Source: Triatoma infestans
Lineage: Eukaryota; Arthropoda; Insecta; Hemiptera; Reduviidae
Length of the DNA stretch: 64,000 bases
Direction of reading: 5' to 3'
Assembly (NCBI GenBank): GCA_011037195.1
Contig: JAAEAF010002659.1
Location: 1-64,000 of the forward strand
The notes below the pieces were generated by a model. That model saw only the letters and a list, made by a program, of their open reading frames with translations. It was not told the origin of the DNA and did not search any database. This document shows, piece after piece, positions 44,768 through 54,793 of the stretch (position 1 is its first letter; every line of letters begins with the position of its first letter). The translations under genes were made by a program, and so were the position numbers.

Positions 44768-45059
44768 TAACTACATGATTATGTTAATAGTAGTAGGAAA
44801 TGATAGTGGATGAAATGATGAAGACGTAAACTCATAGCTTGCACTTTATATAAATCAATATTTACGAACTTTGTGAGGAGAAGAAGGTATATTTGATAGA
44901 GTGACCAAGCTAGGAGTGATGATGCTGGTAGCGTGATGTAGAATAGTGATGTTTCGTGATCTGAGTCGTTTGAAAAGGGTTAGTAAGAATTTTGCTTACT
45001 CTATCTGTCGACAGCCATACCAAACAGTGTGCCTATTTTAGTGAAGAATCTTTCTCTGA
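44768..45059. repeat. Direct repeat of ~290 bp, second copy
   Basis: 'aataactacatgattatgtt' to 'gtgaagaatctttctctga', including the shared 'gagtgatgatgctggtagcg', 'tgatgtagaatagtga' and 'ctatctgtcgacagcca'. Confidence 0.7.
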
Positions 45060-45499
45060 CAAAGCGAGTTAAACCTTTGATTGCTCGGTACAAGTGTTTC
45101 CTTGAATACCACTTTGCATTAATACAGCTCTTAAATGCCATCAGTCTGTTTTTTTGATAGCTTCTTTAGACTCCTTCAAGTGTTGGTATAGCTTTTCAAG
45201 CTTCTCATGCGACTTCTTAAACTTAAACAGTTTTTATCCGATTTCTTCTATCTTTTAGTGAGCTAGAGACAGCATCTACGAGGAAGCTGGGCTGTCAAAG
45301 TTGTAGCTCCTTCACCTAATGCAGTGGGTTGAAAAAGAGATAATGCGTAAAATGCGCCGGAAGGCACGATGGGGAAATTGCTACCAATGATATAGGCAAT
45401 ACTAAGTCCAGCGCTTGAGTACTCAATATGTGTGTAGGATACATAATTCGATAGCAAAGAAATATAGATCATAAAAGAGAATAGAATTTATTTTTTATA
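45060..45499. other. Unassigned stretch
   Basis: No gene recognised; minus frame 45263-45472 has no domain. Confidence 0.4.
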
Positions 45500-46400
45500 T
45501 AGCTTCTTTTTACTTCCTCTTACTTATAAGCAAGTATGGCAATCATCTCAAGTTTTCGAAACGGAAATACATGTTTTTTGAGGTACCCTAAGTACGAAAA
45601 ATTGCTTTTCGCAAAAAGTTTGTGTGTATGTGTGTGCACGAGCGAGTATGAACAGAACATCACAAAAACAAAAGAATCCTTGGAAGCTGAAACTTGGTAT
45701 TCCATTTAGATACTATCAACGTGTAGAAAGATTTCGGGCAAAATCCATCAACCAGAAGTGGGGGTTTTAAATTGGATTTTTTTTTCGGTATTTCGCGATT
45801 TTCACTCAAAAGGATCAAACAATTTTCTTTAAACGTTATATAATGACTACACACACAAATACCTATCACTTTTGATTGTTTAGAATTCTAGGGAAAAGTA
45901 ACGATTTAAGCTTTACTCTAAAGTATCACTTCAGTTTAGTGTTGGTTCTAATACTTATATAATTATTAATATACATTAGAAGTAATGGTAGAATTTAAAA
46001 TTTGATGAAAAATCAGTTAAACGGATGTGAGTCATTGTAGAATAGTTTTTTGAGTTTAATGGAATTTTCTCGAAAATCATTATAACGTTTTCCTTTAAAG
46101 CTGTAATGTTCAACTGCATAAAAATATCACTTTTATTTGCAACATTTTTCGAAAAAGATAATTTTTGAAGGAAGTTAGAATTTGTGGCGTTAAATTACAA
46201 ATTTTATTAGCTCTACCTTTTGGGCTACAATGTAACTAACTACATTGAAATGACTACCTGAGCCAAGGTCCTCACAACATATAACCCCTCCCTTTATTTA
46301 TATTAATGTTAAAACTTTGTAAAAAAAAAAAAATCGTTTCCAAGTTTAAAGTAAGTTTGTCAATTACGTAATTTTTTTATTAACTGTAGTAAGAAAAATT
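45500..46400 (+). repeat. E-family copy, long
   Basis: 'acttcctcttacttataagc' edge, 'cgaaacggaaatacatgt', GT-rich 'gtttgtgtgtatgtgtgtgc', 'cttggtattccatttagata', 'aaatccatcaaccagaagtg' (45757), 'gttaaacggatgtgagt' (46015) and a final 'taactgtagtaagaaaaatt'. Monomer boxes are diverged but in order. Confidence 0.7.
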
Positions 46401-46547
46401 AGTGTGAGCGTATTTTCAGAAATTATCAAAGCAGTCCAATCAAAACTATCCCTCAATGGTGGCTATAAAGGATGTGAGGAGGAGAGAGAATGGATTTTAG
46501 GGAAATAAACTAGAATATATGCTGAACATTCTATAATGAAAAGAACA

Positions 46548-47161
46548 TTATGTATTTTTCGTAGACTCTAAGGCAGCAATTCAAGCACTATGTTCCCATT
46601 TCGGAACTGATAGTGGACGTGTTCTGTGGGCCCGCAAAAAAATTCACGAGAGGATTAAGGAAGGCTGGACTATTGTTCTCCAGTGGATCCCCAGTCACTG
46701 TGGCACCACTAGAAACGAAAAGGCCGACAATGGCAGTCTTCTACCCCCTCCTACAGAAGCTATCAGCTACGAAGGTGCTTGTCGTGAAATAAAAGAAAGA
46801 GTCAATGAAGCTTTACGTACATCGCGTAAGCAAAAGGCGAGCGGTAAACGATGGGAAATACTGATTAGACAGCCTCTACCCAGCTGTCTGCCAAGAAAAG
46901 TAGCCACAGCCAATTTCCGCCTTCTGACTGGGCACGACTATCTCCAGGTTCACCTGAATAGGATAGGAGTTGTTGACTCCCCCAAATGTCCCCTCTGCCT
47001 AGAGAAGCCGATGGATGCTGGACAACTAAACTCCTGCCAGCCTCTGGACATTGTCCGCGATAAAGTTTATAACAATGACATGGAGAAGAACTCCGCAATA
47101 TACTGGACTGCTAGATACCTGATGGCTGAAAAAGCCCTGCAAATGGCGTAAAAAAAAAAAA
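46548..47161 (+). mobile_element. Young 5'-truncated RNase H LINE with poly-A tail
   Basis: 'aatgaaaagaaca' lies at 46535-46547 and again at 47162-47174, an exact 13-bp target duplication. The 3' end is a run of A directly after the stop codon. The coding frame has no stop, so the insertion is recent relative to most elements here. Confidence 0.9.
46549..47151 (+). CDS. LINE C-terminal coding fragment: RNase H end plus zinc knuckle
   Basis: An uninterrupted frame of 200 codons to a TAA at 47149-47151. It begins inside an RNase H domain ('FFVDSKAAIQALCSHF', 'IVLQWIPSHCG', 'NEKADNG'). It continues with 'LRTSRKQKASGKRWEIL', 'KVATANFRLLTGHDYL', 'RIGVVDSPKCPLCLE' (start of the knuckle) and 'AEKALQMA' at the end. 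There is no initiation codon of its own because the element is truncated, so it is not expected to be translated alone. A minus-strand frame (46865-47098) is its shadow. Confidence 0.85.
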   Translation, partial: YVFFVDSKAAIQALCSHFGTDSGRVLWARKKIHERIKEGWTIVLQWIPSHCGTTRNEKADNGSLLPPPTEAISYEGACREIKERVNEALRTSRKQKASGKRWEILIRQPLPSCLPRKVATANFRLLTGHDYLQVHLNRIGVVDSPKCPLCLEKPMDAGQLNSCQPLDIVRDKVYNNDMEKNSAIYWTARYLMAEKALQMA

Positions 47162-47458
47162 AATGAAAAGAACACACAAAATGCAAAGGACTTTACAAGT
47201 ATGTAGAAGCTAGGTAGCGAGAGATATATAAAGAGACAGACTCGCTGAGATGGTTGAAGGTTGCTGACTGGTTGTTAACTCGTTGTCAACTGTTGTAAAA
47301 ACTGTCCTTGCAGGGCTAGCTCGGCTGTATATAGATAGAGAGAGAGAGTGTCTCCCATCCTAGTCTGGCCTAGGTAGAAAGTAACTAGATTGAATCATTT
47401 TTGTATTTCTCCGCTGTTCGGATCCTATGTTTATATAAATTCGGATCCCATTACAGTG

Positions 47459-47948
47459 GCTAAAACTTGAACTGTACTAATGAAGCTACTAGATAAATCC
47501 TGAGGAAGTAAACGTTTCAGTTAAGACACAGCTAGCCTGATGCAGCTAGACAGTTCTAATATGGTTCATAATTCAAAAAAGTAATTGTTAGTATGTTTTG
47601 TCAATATGAAAACATTCTTATCGGTTATGAATACGTTGAGTCTAGTTTTACTATAAAGAATTGCTATGGCGCTCTGACCCAGATTTAATAGAATGTAGTG
47701 ATCCTGAGGAAGAGATGATCCTTCCGCAGTTTAATGTAAATCTGATACTTCCGATTTGGCCAAGGTGACAGAATTGGCAGCTACCTTATTTTCCGAGTAA
47801 CCTCGACTTGGAATTCTCTAATTATCACTTAAATTAGCTCATTTTACGCTAACTGCAATCTGAGCAAACTTTCAGGAGTACTTGGCCATCAAATCAGAGG
47901 ATTGAGGAGGCTAGCTTGGACTGAACAATCGCCGGTGAAAATGATGAA
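47459..47948. other. Unassigned stretch
   Basis: No gene or repeat recognised. Confidence 0.4.
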
Positions 47949-48096
47949 CTATATTATAAGCATCAGAGACATTTTCTGTGGTAGCCTGCTTCATTTTGTG
48001 GTGATCGACCGGTTTCGGGTGTTCGCCAATCTTCAGGATACGTTTTTCAGACAGTGTGACAACACAGACTTGCACAGAGCGAATTCAGTTTACACA
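47949..48096 (-). mobile_element. H unit with its own target duplication
   Basis: 'ctatattataagcat' flanks it at 47949-47963 and 48097-48111; up to four of those bases may belong to the unit. This is a lone unit without inverted partner. The hammerhead (minus, about 48000-48041) keeps CTGAAGA, GAAA, ACCGGT and C17 (48007). Stem II is reduced (TGGC/ACCC) and stem I has three pairs. The ORF 47902-48138 is a repeat translation. Confidence 0.8.
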
Positions 48097-48111
48097 CTAT
48101 ATTATAAGCAT

Positions 48112-48729
48112 TATATTATACCTATATATAAGCATTAGTGTTAGTTATACTAATTTTTTTTTAATAAAAATGAAAGTTATAATTTTTTTTAAGGGGAGAT
48201 CTATATCATATTAGAGCAAAACACTTGGACAGTTTCAAAAAGCTTAAATTAATTAATAATTACTTAAAAATTCGTGCAAAATTTAGGAACAATTTCATAT
48301 ATTATCACTATGTATTATATAAAACTATCTTCCTTTATTTAAATATAGTGAATATATATATGCGAATAGAGAACATGACGCCCATACTCGCTTTATCAAA
48401 GTAACGACGAACATGCCTCGAGGGCTTGTTAAAAGTTATATGCAATTATTTATCCGGTTATAGTGAACATACTCAGTTAAAGCATTAGTTGGGCTTTAAG
48501 ATATTTTAGTCTTCTCTTCCTGTTAACATTATGCGCTTAGCAACAACATATAGAATTGCCAAATTTTAGCAACTACTACAGTTCAATGGAGAGAGAAAAT
48601 TTCTATTACCATTTTTGCCTCTTCAATATTCCGTTTGAATATTAATGAGAATTCTGATGAAAGCGATATTACTATAACAATGTATTGCTATTTATGTGGT
48701 ATATAGTGGTAACATAAGCAAGGTTTATT
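48112..48729. other. Unassigned AT-rich stretch
   Basis: No feature seen. Confidence 0.4.
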
Positions 48730-49075
48730 TGAACTACTTTTTAAGAGGAGGTACGTATTGTGATCGTGTCAAATTCTAGTTATCGAGTTTTTACTGGAAA
48801 TATCTTTAGATGTCACCTGGGTAGGAGTGTTTTTTTTTTGTTTTTTTTTTTGGAAATGGTCAGTGTGTGTTTGTTTTTATGTAGGTATGTGAACAGTTTA
48901 GATCAAAAACTTGGTATACCAACTACCCAAATAAAGAGCTACAACTTTCACGGCATTTTACTGGGAAAATTCAAGTTATGGAGGAGAGATCCAGTTACGC
49001 TTTCCTCTAAAATGCTATTTTATATAAGATTCTATCGTCAATATAGTATTAATTAGAATAATAAATGTATAGATA
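48730..49075 (+). repeat. E-family copy, internally deleted
   Basis: 'gaggaggtacgtattgtgat', 'ttatcgagtttttactggaa', 'gtgtttgtttttatgtagg', 'gtgaacagtttagatcaaaa', then directly 'cttggtataccaactac', 'aaagagctacaactttca'. The segment with 'accggaagt' is missing. Confidence 0.7.
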
Positions 49076-49103
49076 AAATTACGAATAGAAAATAGGTTGA
49101 CTG

Positions 49104-49657
49104 TGTAACAGGATCCAAAGAGAGGGTTCCATAGAGTGGGAGAAACTGCTTAAATACAGCGACAGGAGATATACAAGAGATGTATAGCAGAGTTCACTCG
49201 GCAGTCACAAGGTGTCATCTACCTTACTCTTTACCTCTCTACCATTCTCTATATATTTTAGTGTAAAGTCCAGGCAGTCAGGGTCACTTTGTCATTATAC
49301 AGTATTCAGCCAAATCTAGTTTATTAATCTGAACCAAACCAATTTCACTCCTTCATCAAAAGGATCGAAAGAGAGGGATCCATAGCAGATAGAGAGAGTC
49401 AAAAATCACAGGACCACTCTCACGGACTAGAGTGGGAGAAACTGCTTAAATATGGCGACGGGAGATATACAAGAGATATATAGCAGAGTTCACTCGGCAG
49501 TCACAAGATGTCACATCTACCTTACTCTTTACCTCTCTACCATTCTCTGTTATTATAGTGTAAAGTCCAGACAGTCAGTTCATTATACAGTGTTCAGCTA
49601 AATCTAGTTTATTAATCTGAACCAAACCATTTTCACTCCTTCATCATACCCATTACA
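49104..49657 (+). mobile_element. LTR-like family C with internal tandem duplication
   Basis: TGTAACAGGATCC to CCATTACA. Unit 1 (about 49111-49363) and unit 2 (about 49364-49650) both carry 'gagtgggagaaactgcttaa', 'ggagatatacaagagat', 'cagagttcactcggcagtca', 'gtgtaaagtccag.cagtca' and 'ctagtttattaatctgaacc'. The second unit has an extra 60 bases near its start. Only one set of termini exists, so this is a duplication inside one LTR rather than two elements. Confidence 0.7.
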
Positions 49658-49739
49658 ACTACAAGGATGACTTTAACGGTACAGTTTTTTTTTTTTTTTT
49701 TCCAGTTAGTAACAGGATTCATTAAACTTTGTATACTAA

Positions 49740-49900
49740 ATATACATACAGAGATATAATGGATGTGTTGGATGAAGAGAATTGGTTTTTTTTGAGGAGT
49801 TATGAAGAAGACTTGGTTAACACTGATTAACTGATATATTAATAAATAGACACAGACTGCCTGGATTTTACACTAGATGAATGTTTAAGGTAGAGTGGAT
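49740..49900 (-). mobile_element. LTR-like family C fragment
   Basis: Reversed: 'atccactctaccttaaacat', 'aaaatccaggcagtctgtgt', 'tattaatatatcagttaa', matching 42455-42545. Confidence 0.6.
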
Positions 49901-49979
49901 CGTTTAATAAATCGTTTTATTATGTTTATATTCTCCCAGTGGCATAACTTGAAAGCAACTAAATATTCAGTAAAAATTG

Positions 49980-51080
49980 TAAATTTGAAAAACTGTGGTC
50001 GATAACTATGTAAATTGTAGTTAGAAAAAATTGAGTGAGTGTTTCAAACCAGATTTTTTTTTTGTGTGTGATCTCTAAACTCATCCTGTGAATCTTTATT
50101 ACTTTCTCTTCCTCCTAGTAAGAGGAAGTATTGTAATCGTGTTCAAAATTTTCGATATCGAGTTTTCACGAAAATATCCGTTATGAGGTCCCCTGAGTCC
50201 AAAAAAGTGGTTTTTACAAAGTGGTCTGGGTGTGTGTGTGTGTGTGTGTTGTATGTGAACAGCATAGCTCAAAAATGAAAAATTGTAAAATGTTCAAACT
50301 TAATATTCTGTTTAGGTATCACCATGGGCTCCGACAATAGGACATCAGTCAAAATTCCTCAACCGGAAATACCACTTTACCGGTTTTCTTTCACTTTCTT
50401 GTGATTTTTTCAAAAACGGCTCCGACGATTTTCTTTAAACTTGTTATATCAACTACATATACAAAGATCTACAACTTTTATTCATAACATTTCTCTGGGA
50501 AAATTCATTTAAGGGCACTTTTGGTGGAGGGGTGGGTTAAGTTTTTCCTCTAAAGTGACATTTCTTGTTACTATACAATTCTGCCATCTAAATAATATTA
50601 ATCAGAATTAAATGTATTGTTAAAATTCCGAGTTTGAAAAAAATCGGATGACCGGAAGTACGTTTTAACTAAACTGTAGTTTTCAGTTTTCTGATCTTTT
50701 TTCAAAAACGGCTCAAACGATTTTCTTTAAACATGGGTTGTAAACTACACATATAATGAGCTAAAACTTTTATTTGAAACATTTCTTCTGGTAAAGTCAG
50801 CTAAAGTGGGTTATGGGGGAGGGGTGGGGTTATGTTTTTCTCTAAAGTGTTGTCATAGTTGATTATGCAATTCTACTATACAACCAAAGTTATTAAGAAA
50901 TAAATAGATGGCCAAAATTCCAAGTATCCTGAAAATTAGTAAACCGGAAGTGCGTTTTTAAGTGAACAGTTTTTTTTCATTTTTTGCGATTTTCTCCATA
51001 AAAACTCCGACTCCGATTTTTTTTTAAAGTATTTCAGTTTTATTTGGATTCAAATCTTTTCTAGTTAAAAACATAGGAAT
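49980..51080 (+). repeat. E-family copy, longest and best ordered
   Basis: Preceding E edge at 49985-50060 ('gagtgagtgtttcaaacc'), hairpin 'ctttctcttcctcctagtaa' (50102), 'gaggtcccctgagtcc', a (GT)n tract (50231-50250), 'gtgaacagcatagctc'. 'ccgga' boxes at 50363, 50652 and 50944 are 289 and 292 bases apart. Each monomer has 'ggctc..acgattttcttta', 'acaacttttattcataacat' and a G-rich 'ggaggggtggg' block. Confidence 0.85.
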
Positions 51081-52207
51081 CAGAGAGCAGATTATTGCAA
51101 GTTTTTAGTTTCTATAATCCTTTTTATTACTTATTTCAAAAGCACTTTTCATCAACAAACAGTTAAAACATTTATACGTCTGATGATCACGAAGTAGGTA
51201 TATCAATCTATTGTGGTAATTTTAGTCGTTGATGGTAAGATATTCTTTAAAGTTGTGTAGTTTGGGTAAAGTAAAAACAAAATACATTCCTCACAAATGT
51301 TTCGATAATTTTAATATATCTTCATCAAAGGCTAAAAAATATTTTGAAAATGTATACTGTAAATGTGTGACAGACAGTGGCCTTCTTTATTTATGACTAG
51401 TTCTAGATTATACACAGTAAATGCGATAGATCTCAAGACTGTGCTCACCATCTTGATAGCGTTAATTCATGCCTCAGCAATATTGTGGAACCACCTCTCC
51501 AATTTAGTGATATGTTTCCATAGACGAAAAATCATTATTTAGAGTAAATATCAATTTTTATTTAGAATAGGAAATATCAAACATGTTAGTTCAGTGTGTA
51601 GACATTGGCCCTTGTTCCGATAAAAAGCTAACATGGTACTCCCAAATGAATTAATTATATATTATAAAAAAAGACGACATTAGTAATTTCTATTTTTTTT
51701 TTTTTATGTTTCTGCGATGTAACAAATGTGTATGTACATTTCAAAAATTCTTCCTCCACATTTTCACGACTTTCTATATGTAAGTTTGTTATTTCTTACA
51801 AAAATTTCCTTTTTTTTTTGGTTTTGTTATTATTATTCTGCATTTTTAAGTAATATTAATGCATTGTGGTTCCTCATTGTATTGTTTTTTTTTAGATTAA
51901 ACCTTGATAAAGACAGGAAACTCGTGTCAAACAAAACGTTGGCATAATTGAATGTTACTTTCTTGACCGATTCACACCAAATTTCTTCTTAATTTAAAAA
52001 AAAATTGAACTGGTCATAATTTTCAATCAATTAAAAATTTGAACACAAAAATCCTTAAGATTATATTCCAAAGAGTATACACAAAAAATTTCTTGAACAA
52101 TTCTAATTTCATTGATTTAATCGATTGAACAACAGCTGCGTCGATAAAAAATCACATATTTAAGATTAAACGCCAACTTCCTTATAAATCGTAGATGTTT
52201 TACCTTA
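51081..52207. other. Unassigned AT-rich stretch
   Basis: No gene. The frame 51726-51947 is Phe-rich low complexity. Confidence 0.45.
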
Positions 52208-52442
52208 AGCCCCGGCTACACACGTAACTGTATACTTGAACGGTATACATGCACAGTCCGCTTGTAAATGCATACTTGATCGTTTGTATGGAAAACTTGC
52301 ACAAGTCAGAAAATGTTTAAAATTTCATACTGCATACTTGTGCGCGCCATCTTGTTCATGTTTAAAACGTCATTGTGCAACCTCTCAGTCAGTAAAAGTG
52401 TATAAAGGTTATATTATTAAAATATATAATTTATAAATAATT

Positions 52443-52565
52443 ATGTCGGTTAATTTTAGGAAGGGGCATAGAACAATTATAAAAGAATTTATTCATATCT
52501 ATGAAAGCGAACCGTGTCTGTGGAATGTAAAGTGTAAAGACTACCACGATAAGGGGAAAAAATGA
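52443..52565 (+). pseudogene. MADF/Myb-like domain N-terminus of Harbinger ORF2
   Basis: ATG at 52443, 40 codons to TGA at 52563-52565. It contains 'IIKEFIHIYESEPCLWNVK' and 'CKDYHDKGKK'. From family knowledge the 'FI..Y...PCLW...S.DYHDK..K..A' string opens a MADF domain, the DNA-binding partner of Harbinger transposases. After a one-base slip the next residues read 'DVAYA', as expected for the domain. Confidence 0.8.
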
Positions 52566-52705
52566 TGTTGCTTATGCCTTTTAATCAAAGGCGTAACTAG
52601 TGATAAAAGGTGAAGTTAAGTTTCTTCATCCATTCTCAGATAATTATGCCAGTCCCGTGCGTAAAATTTCAATTCACTTAATAAATTAATGTGTGAATAG
52701 CTTTT

Positions 52706-52813
52706 TCATTTCTTCAGCCATTCTTTACACCGCAAAGAACGATCTTTTCGTTAACTTTTTCTTTGGTAAATTAAAACAAAAGCAGCTAAAGCGAGATCGT
52801 CATCTTCGGCCAT
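52706..52813 (-). pseudogene. Harbinger transposase N-terminus
   Basis: ATG at 52813-52811: 'MAEDDDLALAAFVLIYQRKS', stop, then in the same frame 'RKDRSLRCKEWLKK' and stop. The acidic start and '..EWL.K' string are typical of the transposase leader. The DDE catalytic part has been lost by the internal deletion. Confidence 0.7.
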
Positions 52814-52929
52814 AGTCGCCAGCTGCTATCTGTTCAAGTATACATGAGCCGTGTGGATCACATGTATACTTGCGCAAAAGACCTGCGCATGTATACCGTT
52901 CAAGTATGCAGTTACGTGTGTAGCCGGCT

Positions 52930-53589
52930 TTAGTTTCATTATAGAATTTAAAGTCAATATAATCATTTTTTTTTTTTTCTGATAACTTACCTATAAAGAA
53001 TAAAAAAATTAATAATAAAAAACAAGAAGAAAGAATTAACAGGCTGTAGAAAATGTAAATATCCAACCAAGCACTTTGAACTTTGCTGAATTGGAATATA
53101 ATAAAAATAAAGTTAAATATATAATGGTAAAAGGTTAAACAAACAAAAAAAAGTTAAATCCTTTAACTCTTAATATAAAATACGAAACAAAAAAAATCAC
53201 GATGTAAATTTAATTTGCAGTTTTATTAAAATTGCCGTAGGCAACAACCTTAAACCTTAAAAGAATACAAGTTACAAACAAAAGTGGTTTCATAGAATGG
53301 CGTACTGTGGCAAGTTCTGAAATGTTTTTATATTCTAATCGATTCATAAAGTTTAATAAAGAAGAAGAAGAAAAAAAAAACATTATGCTTGGGATAATAA
53401 AAAAAATTAGTGTGAAACACTCATACGACTTTCCTTTATTGTAAGCATGGGAAATTTTTAATATACTTATAGTTGCTCTTAATTATATAGGTGTTGGAGA
53501 GGGTAAATAGAAGAGCCCATGGCAGCGCTGCCATCTAGGCTAGAATATTGCTTCTGTAAATTTAAAGTTTGCACTACAGCTGGATTTTG
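52930..53589. other. Unassigned AT-rich stretch
   Basis: No gene. Phrase 'gtgtgaaacactcatacgact' (about 53413) is an E-repeat edge. Confidence 0.45.
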
Positions 53590-53698
53590 TCTCGTGGTTA
53601 TATGATCATGCACTTGTCACTGGGAGGTTCCCAGTTCGAGCACCGCGTACTTAACTGCTTAATGTTATATTCGTTTAAAAAATATTAATAGTAAAGTA
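53590..53698 (+). repeat. SINE family S, first half, split by mariner
   Basis: tRNA-like head 'gtctcgtggttatatgatca' and B-box-like 'ggttcccagttcgagcacc', then 'tgttatattcgtttaaaaa' and 'aatagtaaagta'. It breaks at the TA and resumes at 54735. Confidence 0.85.
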
Positions 53699-53753
53699 CG
53701 AGAGGGTCATTCAATAAGTAAGACGAGACAAATTACTGTAGCTCAAAAACGAT

Positions 53754-54143
53754 TTATTTAATCAATACAAAAGTTTGGCTACTTTCAACATAGTCACCAG
53801 CAACATTTATACACTTGTCCCATCGTTCTTTTAATTTGTATATGCCTCTGCCAGCAAATTCTTTGGGTTGATCTCGAAACCACTTTCGCACCTGATTTTT
53901 TTTTAACTTCTTCATTGGATTGAAAATTTTCCCACATAGAGGCTCTTTAAGGGGTCCAAACAAATGGAAGTCCGATGGTGCAAGGTCGGGGCTGTTGGGG
54001 GGATGTGGAAGCATCTCCCACTCCTTTTTCTTGGTTTCTTTGTGGGCGTCCGTAAATTGTCTTGGAACCCATCTCGCACAAGTTTTCTTGTACTGCTGTT
54101 TATTCTGAATAATTTTATGGACAGTTCCAACACTCGCGTGCAC
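53754..54143 (-). pseudogene. Mariner transposase, catalytic core deleted
   Basis: Reads 'ASVGTVHKIIQNKQ', 'CARWVPRQFTDAHK', then jumps to 'EMLPHPPNSPDLAPSDFHLF' (third catalytic Asp in PDLAPSD), 'LKEPLCGKIF', 'VRKWFRDQPKEF' and 'RWDKCINVAGDYVE', ending 'SSQTFVLIK'. The jump removes the segments with the first and second catalytic Asp, and the frame is kept. It cannot be an active transposase. Its upstream N-terminal region is interrupted by the LINE fragment. Confidence 0.85.
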
Positions 54144-54168
54144 TTCTTCAGCTATCAGTTCAACAGTA

Positions 54169-54306
54169 GATAGATAGATTCGAACGGGGGAATTGGCTCT
54201 TCAGCCTATGCCACCGCGACACCCCAAGGATCTATTGTGGCACCCCCCGAGTTGGAGGCCCTCCCCCTATCCTGTTCTTAATCGGAATGTGGAATTGGGG
54301 GGGGGG
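54169..54306 (-). mobile_element. RNase H LINE 3' end fragment inside the mariner
   Basis: 'cagttcaacagta' at 54156-54168 and 54307-54319 is an exact 13-bp target duplication. The minus strand has 'gtgccacaatagatcctt', 'ggggtgtcgcggtggcatag' and a (TATC)n tail, the same 3' UTR as 18740-19345 and 29288-30145. Only 138 bp of the element was copied. Confidence 0.9.
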
Positions 54307-54734
54307 CAGTTCAACAGTAATACGCCTGTTGTCCAGAATTAACCCGTTAATGCGAGATTCGAGGGAGGAAGTTCGTTCCTCGTCACAGACACTTACACGG
54401 CCACTTTTAAACTGTTCTACTCATTTGTAAATGTTCGAACGGTTCAAACAATTATTCCCGTTCACTTTTAACATTCTTTCGTGGATTTCACTACGATACC
54501 TTTTGCAACTAAAAGTCTAATCACTGAGCGTTGTTCTTCCGAGATGCAATGCTCGAGCGGACTCGCCAGTGTTAACTGAATACATCAGAGGTTATGCTTA
54601 CCAAATATTCTCGAACAGCTGATAATAAACTGAATACAAGGAAACCAACTTGATGCTGAAACTATTGTATTGATTAAACAAACCGTTTCTGAGCTACTGC
54701 GATTTGTCTCGTTACTTATTGAATGACTCCCGCA

Positions 54735-54793
54735 TATGTTTCCGCTCTCCCGTCCTCGACACATGTTTAGTAATTGGACGTTAAGCCCACCTG
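54735..54793 (+). repeat. SINE family S, second half
   Basis: 'tatgtttccgctctcccgtc', 'ctcgacacatgtttagtaat', 'tggacgttaagcccacctg': the normal continuation of the SINE after the TA insertion site. Confidence 0.85.

Larger units (their letters stand above)
46440..47458 (-). mobile_element. LTR-like family D, split by a young LINE
   Basis: On the plus strand: 'ggatgtgaggaggaga', 'gctgaacattctataatga', LINE 46548-47161, then 'tgcaaaggactttacaag', 'taggtagcgagaga', 'gacagactcgctgag', 'cctagtctggcctaggtaga' and 'cggatcccattaca'. This matches 4745-5100 in the same orientation. Confidence 0.7.
52208..52929. mobile_element. PIF/Harbinger-like transposon relic
   Basis: TTA target duplication at 52205-52207 and 52930-52932, the 3-bp TWA type of PIF/Harbinger. 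Termini AGCCCCGGCTACACACG and AGCCGGCTACACACG face inward, with inverted similarity extending about 46 bp ('taactgtatacttgaacggt', 'atacatgc'). Two inward-facing coding starts survive: a MADF-like protein (plus) and a transposase N-terminus (minus). The rest is deleted. Size 722 bp. Confidence 0.85.
53699..54734 (-). mobile_element. Mariner transposon, internally deleted, inserted in a SINE
   Basis: Inverted ends 'gggtcattcaataagtaaga' (left) and 'agtcattcaataagtaacg' (right, reversed). Flanked by TA at 53697-53698 and 54735-54736. Without the LINE fragment it is about 885 bp, shorter than a complete mariner near 1.3 kb. Confidence 0.9.

Noticed and set aside
43232..45059. Complete LTR retrotransposon
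   Set aside because: Direct repeats lack TG...CA ends, and no gag, protease, RT or integrase motif lies between them, so I kept them as unexplained direct repeats.
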